Positions 21,858 to 32,950 of a stretch of DNA of 64,000 bases are shown piece by piece. The notes under the pieces were generated by a model. It was not told the origin of the DNA. It was given only the letters and a program-made list of their open reading frames with translations, and made no database searches. Made by a program: the position numbers and the translations under genes. The DNA comes from Symbiodinium natans (lineage: Eukaryota > Sar > Dinophyceae > Suessiales > Symbiodiniaceae). The stretch is from NCBI GenBank assembly GCA_905221605.1, contig CAJNDS010000463.1, positions 1-64,000 on the forward strand, given 5' to 3'. Numbering within the stretch: position 1 is the first letter of the stretch; every line of letters starts with the position of its first letter.

Positions 21858-21978
21858 TCCGTTTGTAGACCCGGGAGTAACCTAGGAATAAAAAGGGTAC
21901 CCTGTTTGGTTTTAAGGGGACTATCAGGGAACCCCAACCCTAAAAAAAGGAAAAACGTGCCTACTCCCGGTCCTAGGT
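21858..21978. repeat. Imperfect inverted-repeat element
   Basis: GACCCGGGAGTAACCTAGG near the left edge and CCTACTCCCGGTCCTAGG near the right edge are partly complementary, around a centre with AAAAAGGGTACC and AAAAAAAGG. Related text (AGTAACCTAGAAATGAAAAG) occurs at about 20478 and 23025. It is a weak palindromic repeat family. Confidence 0.45.
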
Positions 21979-23795
21979 TTTGAACAACACCAAAGATCAC
22001 CCCGACACCCTAAACGAACACCCTAGAACGAAAAAGCCGCAAACCGTAAACTGCAAACCCTAATCCTTCCCCATGTGAGCCCTAAGCCCTAAACCCCAAA
22101 CCCCAAACCCTAAACCCTAAACCCCTAAACCCTAAACCCCAAACACCAAACCCCACACCCCAACCTCAGAGGCCCCGGCCAGCCCTTCCAGTCCCAGCCG
22201 ACTCGTGACCAGCCCCAGCCTTCTATGGCAGGCTTGGGGAAGACCTCGGATCAGGGGGAGGGGGGGGGGTCAATCGGTTGAGGGTTTAGGGTTTAGAGAT
22301 TGCATCTCGGATCGGAGGGTCTAATTATTCGCCCATGGCCCAAGGTTGGGGAGTCTTATTGGCTCTACCTTGGACGACTCCGAGGGAATACAAGGGGCCA
22401 AATTAGGAGACCTCTTAGGTGTACAAGCGTAGGGGTGCGAGTCTTAATTCCTTGAGGTTTAGGGTTTAGGGTTTCGGGTTTCGGGTTTCGGGTTTAGGGT
22501 TTAGGGTTTAGGGTTTAGGGGCCCATGGGTGGGTGCATCTCGGGCTCCCCACTTTGTTAGGCGTGCGCGCGCAAGGGGTCCAAGCAAGGGGCAAGGGCTC
22601 AAGGGTTCAGTGCTTTGGGGGGGTTTGCCCTAACCCCTAAAACCTTATAATTTTCAGGGGTATTGAGGTGAGTTTTGGGAGGTAAACCCTGAAACAATAA
22701 TGTTCGGGGGTATAGAGTTGAGTTTTGGGAGGTTTGGGGTTGGGTTTGGACTTTTGTCGTCGAGGTCTGGGTGAGCGTGGTTAAGTGCAGGGTCAGGAGG
22801 GAAGTTGCCAAGGCAAGGGTGCCACCTCTAGAATGCGTCTGTAAGGGGTTTAGGGTTTAGGGTTTAGGGCTTAGGGCTTAGGGTTTAGGGCACTAAGGAT
22901 GGTCTAAGTATGTAGAACTGAAGGGGTATATGGGGGTGGGGGGGGGGTCTTAAGTCGTACCTCGACAAGGCCGCGACCTTTCAGAGGTCCCTTCATAAAT
23001 TCGAAAAGAGTCCTCAGTAACCTGGGGCAAAAAGGAACATTTGGTTGCTTCAGGGCTTTCTAGAATGAAGGTCCAAAGAGTTTCGTGATAAGGTTAGGGT
23101 TCAGGGTTTAGGGTTGAAGTAGCACCCTGGCAACCAGACACCGACGGAGAGCCAGCGCGCGAGACTTGGCCCCCGGCGTGCGTGAGAAACTTGGCATAGA
23201 CTTGCCACGCATCTTCGTTGATAGCCAAGATGCCATCAAGGTTCTGCCTGGCAAGGGTTTAGGGTTTAAGGTTTCGGGGCTAGGAAATCGGACACCCTGA
23301 ACAAGCCTTCAACAGCGCGCTTTTCAAGGCCCTAACCCTGTCTGAAAAGGCCAGGACCCTGACACGCTTCGGACTTCACTGGCATGGGTGCGAATCGAAG
23401 GGTAGCTACATGGTCCCTTAGTATGGGCCCTGAAAAGGAGACCCCTTACATACCCCTTATATACCCTGTACAAACTAGGGGCCGTTTCATCAGAACCCTT
23501 TGAAGGAGGTAGAGACCATATTGAGGGCCCATGAAATTACCCTTAGAGGTGCGAAGGGAATCATAGGATTTAGGGTTTAGGGTTTAGGGTTTAGGGTTTA
23601 GGGTTTAGGGTTTAGGGTTTAGGGTGCGGGGTTTAGTGTTTAGGGTTTCGGCTGGTTGGTTGGCTGAAGGTTTTGGGCTTGGGTTCTCAAGAGCAACCAA
23701 GTAAATGGCACCATGCGATTGGCTGATTGTAGTGGTCCATTGAACCTTAAAACCAAACCCCAAACATCCCAGGGATCTCTGCGCCTAAATTCTGC

Positions 23796-23912
23796 TTAGT
23801 GGCCCAGGAACCATATGATAATCAGGGCACCCTTTTTTTGGCTGGTTACTTTATAAGGGAAACCAGAACCTAAAAAAGGGTAAATGGTACCACTGGGCTA
23901 CCAAGTCTGCAT
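23796..23912. repeat. Imperfect palindromic element
   Basis: AGTGGCCCAGGAACCAT and a downstream GGGCACCCTTTTTTT are mirrored by AAAAAAGGGTAAATGG and TACCACTGGGCTACC. This gives an imperfect fold-back of about 115 bp between two heptamer-bearing stretches. Confidence 0.5.
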
Positions 23913-23955
23913 ACACCCTGAACACTAAACCCTAAACCCTAAAACCGAAACCGTA

Positions 23956-24029
23956 AGGGTTTAGGGTTTAGGGTTTAGGGTTTAGGGTTTAGGGTTTAGG
24001 GTTTAGGGTTTAGGGTTTAGGGTTTAGGG
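23956..24029. repeat. TTTAGGG tract, about 10 units
   Basis: A clean TTTAGGG run directly after a CCCTAAAACCG remnant in the opposite orientation. Confidence 0.95.
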
Positions 24030-25074
24030 GCTGCAAACATGCCAGGCCGGCCCAAAGGCGAGGAAAACATCTTCAATACTTCGCATCTTGATCTTGTGGC
24101 ATTTGACCTCAGTGATCGGATTCAGAGACCCCGTGGGCACGATGTAGGTACAGGGTTTAGGGAACCCGTTACCTCAACCCGAAATTGAAAAATGTAAACC
24201 CTAAACCCTAAACCCTAAACCCAAAATCCTAAACCCTAAACCCTAAACCCTAAACCCTAAAGCCTAAACCCGAAAGCCTAGAGCCTAAAGCCTAAACCCT
24301 AAACTCTAAACCCTAAACCCTCAACCCTCAACCCTCAACCCTAAACCCTAGACCCGACCCAGCCTCAACTCTAACTTAGACTCTAACTTAGGGCACGCTA
24401 ACCCTAGAGCCCCGGGCTTTAGGGTCTAAGGAGGGAAGCTGGAGCTTGGAATGAACACCCAGACCTTGCAACGCACCATGGCGTAGAACTTCACGTTTGA
24501 GGTTAGCGTTTAGGGTTTAGGGTTTAGGGTTTAGGGTTTAGGGTTTAGGGTTTAGGGTGAATTGGCCTGTAAAGCCCCTTTGAACATATTTATATTATAG
24601 GAACCTATAAATTCCCCAAAAGCCAACCTAGTTCATCCATCTGCTCGTTGTGGACCCAAACATCTTCCCAGGGCTGGTTGTGACTCGTGTGGCAGAACTA
24701 GGGTTTAGGGTTTAGGGTGTAGGGTTTAGGGTTCAGAGTTCAGAGTTTAGGGTTTAGGGTTTATGGCGAGGCGCGTTTCTGCCCATATCCGCCCAGCCGT
24801 GCCGTGGCTCACATACCCTAAGGACTTTGGCCATGTTTAACCCTGCGAAAGATATTCGCAGTCATGGGAAACTGGGAACTCTTCAGCCCAAGCGGGAAGT
24901 AGCATGAAACATCCCAAACCTTGGCTCCTATCTTGCATCACCCCGAGCGCAAGAACGTACAGCTTCCAGACCCCGTCGGCGAAGGTGTGTTGTGCTGAAC
25001 AAGCTCAGTAAGACACTGAATGAGGGCATTCATAAAAAAGCCTTAGGCTCGGCTGAGCCAACTCTGCATCCAGG

Positions 25075-25320
25075 CTAACTAAGCCTCACAGTTCTGCCAG
25101 TAGTTCCGCCATGGGGACTATAGACCGGGCACACGAATGCGCTCCGCAACACGAGGTCCGGGAGAAGGTTGTGCCTATCTGGCGCCTCTTCTGGTAGCTC
25201 GTCTGGCAGGAAATCAACCGCCGTGGCATCACGCATGTAATCCCAAGGGTCCATGTACCTAAATAGGGAATACTTGGGCCTTAAAGTACTTCCGAAGGAG
25301 TTTGGGGCCCAAGTATACAA
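25075..25320 (-). pseudogene. Possible short coding fragment, unrecognised
   Basis: An 81-codon minus-strand frame in the longest stretch of ordinary-composition sequence of the repeat domain (24.8-25.35 kb). The peptide has a balanced composition, with PWDYMRDATAVDFLPDELPE near the middle, unlike the heptamer-derived frames around it. Its upstream part overlaps the inverted-repeat element at 25246-25340, so it could be part of that element or a decayed exon. No family was recognised and chance is a serious alternative. Confidence 0.15.
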
Positions 25321-25340
25321 TAATGAGGTACATGGACCCT
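25246..25340. mobile_element. 95-bp inverted-repeat element abutting a CCCTAAA tract
   Basis: AGGGTCCATGTACCT at 25246-25260 is the exact reverse complement of 25326-25340. A further 11 bp (ATACTTGGGCC) also pair, giving 35-bp arms with at least 26 matches. The element ends about nine bases before the CCCTAAA tract at 25349. Confidence 0.75.
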
Positions 25341-25348
25341 TAGGGTTT

Positions 25349-25483
25349 CCCTAAACCCTAAACCCTAAACCCTAAACCCTAAACCCTAAACCCTAAACCC
25401 TAAACCCTAAACCCTAACCCTAACCCTAAACCCTGAACCCTGAACCCTAAACCCCAAACCCCAAACCCCAAACCCTAAACCCT
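25349..25483. repeat. CCCTAAA tract with CCCTAA and CCCCAAA variants
   Basis: About 19 units, mostly CCCTAAA, with two 6-mer CCCTAA units and three CCCCAAA near the right edge. Confidence 0.95.
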
Positions 25484-26033
25484 TCGTCCTATGGTTGGCG
25501 GAAGCAGGCTGCCAAGCCTGGCGTAGAGTCCGGCCGTACGTAGGAATACATTGAACCTGGACCCAACAACCCAAGAGCCCCAAACCCTAAACCCTAAACC
25601 CTAAACCCTAAACCCTACACCCTACACCCTAAACCCTAAACCCTAAACCCTAAACCCTAAACCCCCTGAGGCTGCAGGCTAACTCTGCCAGAATCAGAGG
25701 AGCTTTGTCTGGGTCCTCCGGCGTCGCACATTTGGGGTTCGCCCAGAGTAGCCAGTGAGCCCCAGACCCCGGACTGTAGGTGTATATGGCTTAGCGATAG
25801 GAAGTACAGGGTTCAGGGTTTAGGGTTTGTATAGGGGTTTAGACTTTAGGGTTTAGGGGCTTAGGGGCTTAGCGGCTTAGGGGTCTAGGCGGGTTTAGGG
25901 GTTTGGGGGCTTAGGGGTTTAGGGGGCCTAAAGCATGCGCGGCAGCAAAAACGACACAAACCAAGCCCACAAAACCTGAAGAAACAAGGCGTGTGGGCCA
26001 GGATGGCCCCCCACCAGCCAAAGCTGATCTGCA

Positions 26034-26099
26034 CCCTAAACCCTAAACCCTAAACCCTAAACCCTAAACCCTAAACCCTAAACCCTAAACCCTAAACCC
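26034..26099. repeat. CCCTAAA tract, about 9 units
   Basis: A clean run flanked by unique sequence, with no gene on either side. Confidence 0.95.
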
Positions 26100-28739
26100 G
26101 ACCTTCAAGCCCAAACTGCCCAAGCATTGAACCCCAAACCCTCCACAACTCTAGACACTTAATGTAACCCTTGAAACCCAAAAACCCTAAACCCTTAACC
26201 CTTAAATCTGGTGGAAAGCGTCCTCTGTCTGCACAAAGGCTAGATTCAAGAACTTCTGGAGTGCCTCATACGGCATTCGACGCAGAAGAAAGGCAAGGTG
26301 TAGTTGAGGGTTTAGGGTTTAGGGTTTAGGGTTTAGGGTTTAGGGTTTAGGGTTTAGGGTTTAGGGTTCGGGTTTCGGGTTTAGGCTTTTGGGTTGCGAG
26401 TGTTAGGGTGTATATAACAGGCCAATGTGTTAGGGCCTCGGGTTTACGGGCTAAGCCCCCTTTGATATTTGGGCTCACAGGGCGGTGTTCAGGTCTAGGG
26501 CTAGGAAGTAGAGTTTAAGGCTTCGGGCTCAGGGTTTAAGGCTTAGGATTTAGGGTTTGGGTTCAGGGTGTAGGGTCCTTAGGGTTTAAGGTTGAGGATT
26601 TACGGTGCCAGGGAAATCACAAAGGGACATCGTCACTTTGTCTTGGCGAGATCTCCAGCTTGCCGTCCCAAACCCTAAACCCTCAAACCCCAAAACCCCG
26701 AAACCCGAAAACCCCCAAATGCTAAAACCCCCAAACCCTAAGACATTATAACCCTCAAACCCTAAGACCTTATAAACCCTCCAAGACCTTGCAACCCTAA
26801 ATCCCTAAGACCTCACAACCCTACAAACCTAAACCGCGAGTAAAGCCACACTCTTGCAGTCCCTACATATGGGCCGATCAATGCTTATATACCCTATACA
26901 ACCCAAGGGCCCATTCTTCCGAACCCCTTTGAAGAGGGTAAAGGGACCATATTAAGGGACCATGACACTACCCTAGAAAAAGTTGGGTGTTAAGATACCA
27001 AGCCCCTAGTCCTCAAACCTTGAACCCTTAGGCCCCTGAGCCATAACTTCAAACCCTAGACCTTAAACCCTAAACCCCAAATCCTCGAAACCCCAGACCT
27101 TAAAACCCTGAACCCCAACTCCTTGAAACCCTAGACCTTAATTAAAGCCCTCAACCCCAAACCCTTGAAACCCTAGACCTTAACACCTAAACCCCAAATC
27201 CTTAAAAAAGCCTTAGGAACAGGTATCCCATGGAGAACTGGCCGGTACTCGTTTTTGAGTCTTCTAACCCTCATCACCCACAAAGTGGCCGTAGGGTTTA
27301 GGATTTAGGGTTTAGGGTTTAGGGCTTAGGGCTTAGGGCTTAGGCCTCCATCCTGCTGACCTAGTGGGAGTAAGGTTTCGGATTCGGGGCCTTATGGGTC
27401 TCAAGCAGCAACTGCAGCCTTTTTCACGTACGGGCAATAACCTCAAACCCTCATGCATCTGAAGCCCGAAGACCTGAATCCTTAAGTCCGAAGCCCAGAG
27501 GCCCTCAGCCCTTCATCCGTCTGAGGCCCTAACCCTAAACCCTGAACCCTGAACCCTAAACCCTAAAACCTTGAACCTGAAACCCCTACTCCAGTATAAG
27601 TCGATAGGGCTTCGCGCAAAGGTTAAAAGCGGAGAAGAGCTCTAAAAGTAGCGAGCTGCGCAGAATACATGGAGCTCCCACAGCGCACCCTTCTGTTCGG
27701 GCCCTATAACCAGAGCACATTCAACCTAAACCGTAAAACCCTAATCCCCTAAACCTTAGGTTTAGGGCTTAGTGCTTGGGGCTTGGGGGTTAGGCCTTAT
27801 AACTTACAAGGCTTAGGGCTGAGGAAAGAAGAACACGCCCGACACCCCAAACCTATACTGAACTTGGAACCCTAGTAAAAAGTAATTTGTTTGCTGCTTC
27901 TTAGAAACTATAGTACCAAAACTTAAAGGTTATTTCCAAGAACCCCTAAGAAACCCCGTCTCCCAGGCCTCCCCTTGCCGGTCGGCTGGGATGCCCATAG
28001 CCTGCCATGCGGCGACCCAGTCCTGCGAAAGGTTTAGGGTTTAGGGTTTAGGGTTTAGGGTCTAGGGTCTAGGGTTTAGGGTTTAGGGCTTAGGGCTTGG
28101 ATCTTCTGGCGCTTCAGGGGCTTGAAGGGTTTTTGTTTTGGGGTGTTAGGGGGTCTTAGGGGCTTTAGGGATTTGAAGGGCTTTGGGGGGGTTGCTTAGG
28201 GATTAAGGGGTTCAGGGCTTTGAGGGTTTTAGGGTTGAGGGTTCTTAGGGCTTTAGGGGGTTTTGGGGGGTTGCTTCGGGCTTAAGGGGCTTTAAGGGGT
28301 TTTAGGGGCTTTAGGGGATTCAGAGGATTCAGGGCTTTAAGGGTTTAGGGTTTAGGGTTTTTATGGCTTTAGGGATTGTAGGCCGGTAGTAGTGCTTTCG
28401 GGTTTCATGGTTTTCGGGCTTCAGGGTTTTAAGGCGGCTTATATGGGCATTTCCCAAAATGGGGGGGGGGGGGGGTTCCCCTTTTATACCCCATATACTA
28501 TAGCCCTTATTATAAGAACCCCCAAAAAAAGTATCCCTGTTTTCGGAAGCCCCCCATGTTGGCTCCATGGGGTTTCGGGCTTTAGGGTTTTGTTTGGGCT
28601 GCGGAGCTGGGTCGGCCAACCCTAAACCCTAAACCCTAAACCCTAAACCCTAAACACTCAAACCCTAAAAGGGGAGTTTTTTTTTGGGTTCGTTTTTTTT
28701 TTTGGGGGGGGCCTTTTTTTTTTTTTGGTCGAATTTCTT

Positions 28740-28945
28740 GGTTTTCTCTAGGAAAAACCCTACTTTCCTTACATTTTGGACGGATTTTCTGTCATTTCCC
28801 TTAGGTTTTCGTTGGTTTTTCATAGGGAAAAACCTATTTTTTACATTTTGGACGGATTTCCTGTAATTCCCTTAGGTTTTCCTTGGTTTTTCCTCGGGGG
28901 AAATCCCTATTTTCCTTACATTTTGGACAGATATCCTGTCATTTC
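28740..28945. repeat. Three ~73-bp tandem units
   Basis: ACATTTTGGACGGAT-like text recurs at 28771, 28843 and 28918, each preceded by a CTTGGTTTTTCCTAGGGAAA-like block. A further relative lies at 29366-29450. Hydrophobic, Phe-rich frames here result from T-rich repeats. Confidence 0.85.
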
Positions 28946-28949
28946 CTTC

Positions 28950-30160
28950 GTTTCTTGGGCTTTGAAGCACGCTTGGTACGGCTTAAAAGAAGCTGGGGGG
29001 TTTGGAGGGGGGGCGCAGCCCCCCCACTTGCAAACACCTCTTGGGCTTTGAAGCACGCTCTGCACGGCTTCAAAAAAAAAGAGCGGGGGGGTTGGGGGGG
29101 GCGCACCCCCCCCCCCATTTGCAAACACAATGCTCACACGATGCTTTTCAACTAGTTTCTTGGGCTTTGAAGCACGCTTGGTACGACTTAAAAGAAGCGG
29201 GGGGGGGGTTGGGGGAAAACACAGCCCCCCGCCCCCCCATTTGCAAACACCCTGCTCACACGACGGGTGTCAACAAGTTTCTTGGGCTTTGAAGCACGCT
29301 CTGCACGGCTTGAAAAAAAAAACGAAGTTTTCGTTGCTTTTTCCTAAGGAAACCCTCTTCTGATTACATTTTGGACGGATTTCGTCAAACGTCAAAGCGT
29401 ACGTTGCTTTTCCTTAGTTTGTCCTAGGGAAAACCCTATTTGGTTCGTTTTCTTGGTTTCTATCATTCCCTCTATATTTTCATCGGATTCATACTTTTTT
29501 TTCAACTAGTTTCTCGGGCTTTGAAGCACGCTTGGTACGGCTTAAAAGAAGCGGGGGGTGTTGGGGGGGGACGCAGCCCCCCCCCCATTTGCAAACACCC
29601 TGCTCACATGATGGGTGTCAACAAGTTTCTTGGGCTTTGAAGCACGCTCTGCACTGCTTAAAAAAAGCAGGGGGGTTGGGGGGGGCGCAGCCCCCCCCCA
29701 TTTGCAAACACAATGCACACACGATGTTTTTTCAACTAGTTTCTTGGGCTTTGAAGCACGCTTGGTACAGCTCAAAAGAAGCGGGGGGGTTGGGGGGGCT
29801 GTGCCCCCCATTTGCAAACCTGCTCACATGATGGGTTTCAACTACTTTCTTGCGCTTTGGCTGAAAAAAAGCGGGGGGTTGGGGGGGGCGCAGCCCCCCC
29901 CATTTGCAATGCTCACACGATGTTTTTCAACGAGTTTCTTGGGCTTTGAACGGCTTAAAAAAGCGGGGGGGTTGGGGGGTCGCGCCCCCCATTTGCAAAC
30001 ACCCTGCTCACATGATGGGTGTCAACAAGTTTCTTGGGCTTTGAAGCGCGCTCTGCACGGCTTAAAAAAGCGGGGGGGTTGGGGGGGGCGCAGCCCCCCC
30101 CATTTGCAAACACAATGCTCACACGATGCTTTTCAACTAGTTTCTTGGGCTTTGAAGCAC
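28950..30160. repeat. Second satellite array related to the window-start satellite
   Basis: About nine to ten irregular units of 80-120 bp with CTTGGGCTTTGAAGCACGC, GCACGGCTTAAAA, a G run/GCGCAG/C run hairpin, CATTTGCAAACA and a variable GCTCACACGATG segment. The hairpin, CATTTGCAAAC and CACGGCT blocks match the 111-bp satellite at 91-1046. The open frames are repeat-derived. Confidence 0.9.
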
Positions 30161-30325
30161 GCTTCCTTTCTTCCTTCCTTGCTTCCTTCCTTTCTTCCTT
30201 CCTTTCTTCCTTCCTTGCTTCCTTCCTTTCTTCAATCCTTTCTTCCTTCCTTCCTTCCTTCCTTGTTTTCTTCCTTTCTTTCATCCTTCCTTCCTTCCTT
30301 TCTTTCCTTCTTTCCTTCTAAAACC
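30161..30325. repeat. CTTC/CTTT tetranucleotide microsatellite
   Basis: About 160 bp of TTCCTTCCTTTCTTCC-type sequence. The Leu/Ser/Phe-rich and Lys/Arg/Glu-rich frames on the two strands are artefacts. Confidence 0.95.
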
Positions 30326-30516
30326 TACCAGAAATAACGCTTTCCTATGAAACCACAGAGAAATTACTGTTTTTCGTACGAAAAACCACGAAAATGCATC
30401 AAATCCTTTAAAAATATGGAGGGAATGGTGGTTTTCTTAGGAAAAACCAAGAAAATCGACCAAAAAAAAAAAAGACCCCCCCCAAAAAAAAAAAGACCCA
30501 AAAAAATAGGCCCTCC

Positions 30517-31650
30517 CAAGCTCTGCGCGCGCACGCCCGCCTCGCAAACGTCTTGGGGCTGTGCAAGCGGTGAAGGCCTGGGTTTTTTTTCTAAAAACTT
30601 CGATGGTCCAATCAGGTGGCTTGCCATGTCTTGGCTACTCCGCAGGTTGTACAGTATGCTTGCAAGCTTGCTGGGGCGATCACGAGCGCAACTCCATGTC
30701 ATGTGCTCGCACCTTAGCACAAGTGCCCCACAGCCAGAACCGCACAACACGGTTCACTCGCAATGGCCTCGGCCAAGTCGGCCCAGCTTGCTTCGAACTG
30801 GTCTTCGAGCGAGAGTGGCGTGCTGGTGCTCGATGCCTGCGCAGGCAAGCTGCAGCCAAACGACAGGACCTTCGTGGCTCTGGACTTCGTGCCTCTGAAA
30901 GCTGGGCGCTGGATGCTGGAGGAGGCGCCTCAAAACATCATGTGTCGCCACACTCTTGCGGTCCTCTTCAGCAAGAGGCAACTCGGAGAATGTAGAAAGT
31001 ACACAAGGGGAGAATTTGAATTCTGTGAGCCATCGCCTGTATGTCGTAAGCATCTGTCTGTGACAGCAACACCCTGGACACAAGAGCCTCCTCGTCATCC
31101 ACATCCATCCTGTACTTGTGTATGACCTGCTATCACTGACGCTACTGTGCCGAGATGCCCCTGACCGCGCTTCACAGGCCACAGTTTCTTCATGTTATTT
31201 CTGTCCGCCTGGCGCTTGCGTCGCTGCTGCCTCGTCGCAAGGCCTTAGTTGAAACCGCCCATTGTAAGAGCAAGAGCGCCTCTGCTAGCATTGCTTTACG
31301 GAGAACTCAAAGCTCAGATCAGAACTCTCTGGCACGTGGAGCTCTTTTTCGACCAGGGCTTCCTCAGCTGTTGCCATCTTTGCCACCTGTCAGTCACGGA
31401 TGATGCGTGGCAACTTTTCCAAATCATGCTTGAGACCATGACTGGCCAGGCATCAATCCATACGTGTGACATGTCATCAAGTGCCAAGAACCGTCGGCAT
31501 AGATAAAGCGTAAACTCTACCATGCCAAGGGCCATGCGACCCAGACTCGCTGCGCAGCGTCCTGGCCTAATCGTGCCTAACCGAGACCCCAGGGAGCCCT
31601 GCCTCCCTCCTCTTAATCCCCCCCAAGGCCGAGATTTGCCCCCATTTCGC
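30517..31650. other. Non-repetitive interval, no gene recognised
   Basis: GC-balanced sequence between the inverted-arm unit and the tandem array. A 120-codon plus-strand frame starts with ATG at 30763 and an 85-codon frame covers 31249-31506. Both have ordinary amino acid composition and could contain exons, but no motif, splice context or relative was recognised. A 142-codon minus-strand frame at 30754-31182 is equally unproven. Confidence 0.4.
31249..31506 (+). CDS. Candidate exon, unknown protein
   Basis: The peptide after the first residues (IVRARAPLLALLYGELKAQI, followed by an aromatic and Cys-rich part) is mixed in composition and ends in a Lys/Arg-rich tail before a stop. No family was recognised. 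The frame could be chance, since GC-rich DNA gives long open frames. It lies just upstream of the tandem array. Confidence 0.2.
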   Translation: MKPPIVRARAPLLALLYGELKAQIRTLWHVELFFDQGFLSCCHLCHLSVTDDAWQLFQIMLETMTGQASIHTCDMSSSAKNRRHR

Positions 31651-32950
31651 CACCCTTCCGAAACGCTATACTCGCTTTTGTGGCTGCTTCTTCAGCGCCG
31701 TTCCCGGTCGGTGCCAGCGGCAGCCCTTATACCAGTGGAGTGTGGAACGACTCACATTGGCTATGGAAGTCTCATGAAGTCTCTGAACTCACAAACACAC
31801 AGACAGGCGTTCATGTTGACCGCAAGAACCCCCGCCGGCAGAACAGATACGAGGGCCAAGATGCCAAACACAGACGACAGGGAGTTCTAGGCTCTCCAGG
31901 CCAGCCGGTCTCCGGGCATGACGTTGGGTTTCAACGATTCTGCAAAATCTTAACTAAACAGGGGTCTCCGTGACTCGGATAAATTCTAATAAAGGATTTC
32001 TATGTGACCCAGATAGCCTCTACCTATTCCTGCGCTGTGATGTGCCACTTTGAGGCTGCAGCACATTTGTCAGGCGTCTCGCAATCCTGGTTCATCGGCA
32101 TGTGCTGACGACTGCAGCCAACGCGTGCGCACTGCAGCAAGCGCTCGATGCAGTTCCTGCGCCCTTCGACTCGAAGGTGGAGTGCGCACAAGGTCCTGGC
32201 GGGAACCAAACATTGCCACAGAGCTGACGACTGAAATCAAACACACGACGCACTGACTTCATTGCATGATGCCGAGCATGACTCTGTGACGTCCACTCCA
32301 GCATGTGGCAATTCTCTGCAGATCTCCTATTCACTACACTGCGGTCACCGTCCTCCTCCCAGAACGTGCAGGTCGCCTAGCTCGTGCCAACATGGCTTCA
32401 AAAGTACGTGACAACTGCAGTGAGTCGCAGAAACATAGACAGATTCGCTCCAAGAGGAGTAGGCATGTTTGCTCTTGCTGCGTTGTTACACGTTGTTGAT
32501 TTCATGGCGTGCCCGGCGTGCAACCACCAATTGCAGTAGTGACTGGTTTATTGCAAGAGGCAGCCGACTCCAGGCTTTGTGTGTCTGGCGGGCGGTGCTG
32601 ATGTCGGCTCGGAAGTGCGGGCCTTGCGACTTTCCCAAGCTGCAGGTCAAAGCGCGGCTTCCGCCCAGCCAACCCACAGGGTTGGGTGCAGCTGCTTCGT
32701 TTGGGCATCCCTGGTCTAGATGCTTCGCAAGTTTGTGCACCTTTGGCGGCCCCAAGATGTGCCGAGTATGTTCAGCGATGTTTCTGGACGACGAGCTCAG
32801 GGTCACAAGATTCAAGTGATAAAAGGAATTGTCCACCTAAACCTACATGTGAGATTCACCCCGGGTGTTATGGGATTATGAATCCCATATGTGGGTGTCA
32901 GTGCCAATTGCTGACGGTAGCTGTGCAGCCTTCTCCTAACCCCCCCTCCC
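31651..32950. repeat. Tandem array copy 1 (type A)
   Basis: The most diverged left edge of the array. Its first 200 bp differ from the other copies at several positions (TGCCAGCGG, GGAGTGTGGAACG) and contain an extra CATGAAGTCT. The remainder is nearly identical to copy 2. Confidence 0.9.

Larger units (their letters stand above)
1499..28655. repeat. Domain of interspersed telomere-type repeats (CCCTAAA/TTTAGGG)
   Basis: Roughly 27 kb in which short heptamer tracts of 2-25 units alternate with 50-300 bp of other sequence. Tracts occur in both orientations with no consistent polarity, so this is not a chromosome end. Many tracts have variant heptamers such as CCCTGAA, CCCCAAA, TTTGGGG, TTTCGGG and TTAAGGG. 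No convincing gene was found in the domain, and most open frames in it run through the heptamers (for example the NPKP and GFRV peptides). Intervening DNA includes short dispersed repeats listed separately. The heptamer matches the telomere type of plants, dinoflagellates and some related algae. Confidence 0.95.
28671..30516. mobile_element. ~1.85-kb unit bounded by ~90-bp inverted arms
   Basis: The left arm (28671-28760) reads T run, GGGTTCG, T run, eight G, CC, T run, then GGTCGAATTTCTTGGTTTTC. The reverse complement of 30421-30516 has the same order: GGGTC, T run, eight G, TC, T run, GGTCGATTTTCTTGG. Weaker similarity (TTTTCGTTGGTTTTTCATAG against TTTTCGTGGTTTTTCGTACG) continues inside both arms. 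Between them lie three ~73-bp repeats (28740-28940), a hairpin satellite and a CTTC microsatellite. No transposase frame was seen. It may be a non-autonomous element or a segmental inversion product. Confidence 0.6.

Noticed and set aside
1499-28655. True telomere or chromosome end
   Set aside because: Tracts are short, interrupted and in both orientations, and gene-bearing sequence continues to the right. No long terminal array is present.
29532-30337. Open frames of 240, 109 and 100 codons in the inverted-arm unit
   Set aside because: They read through satellite units and the CTTC microsatellite, with no non-repetitive protein segment.
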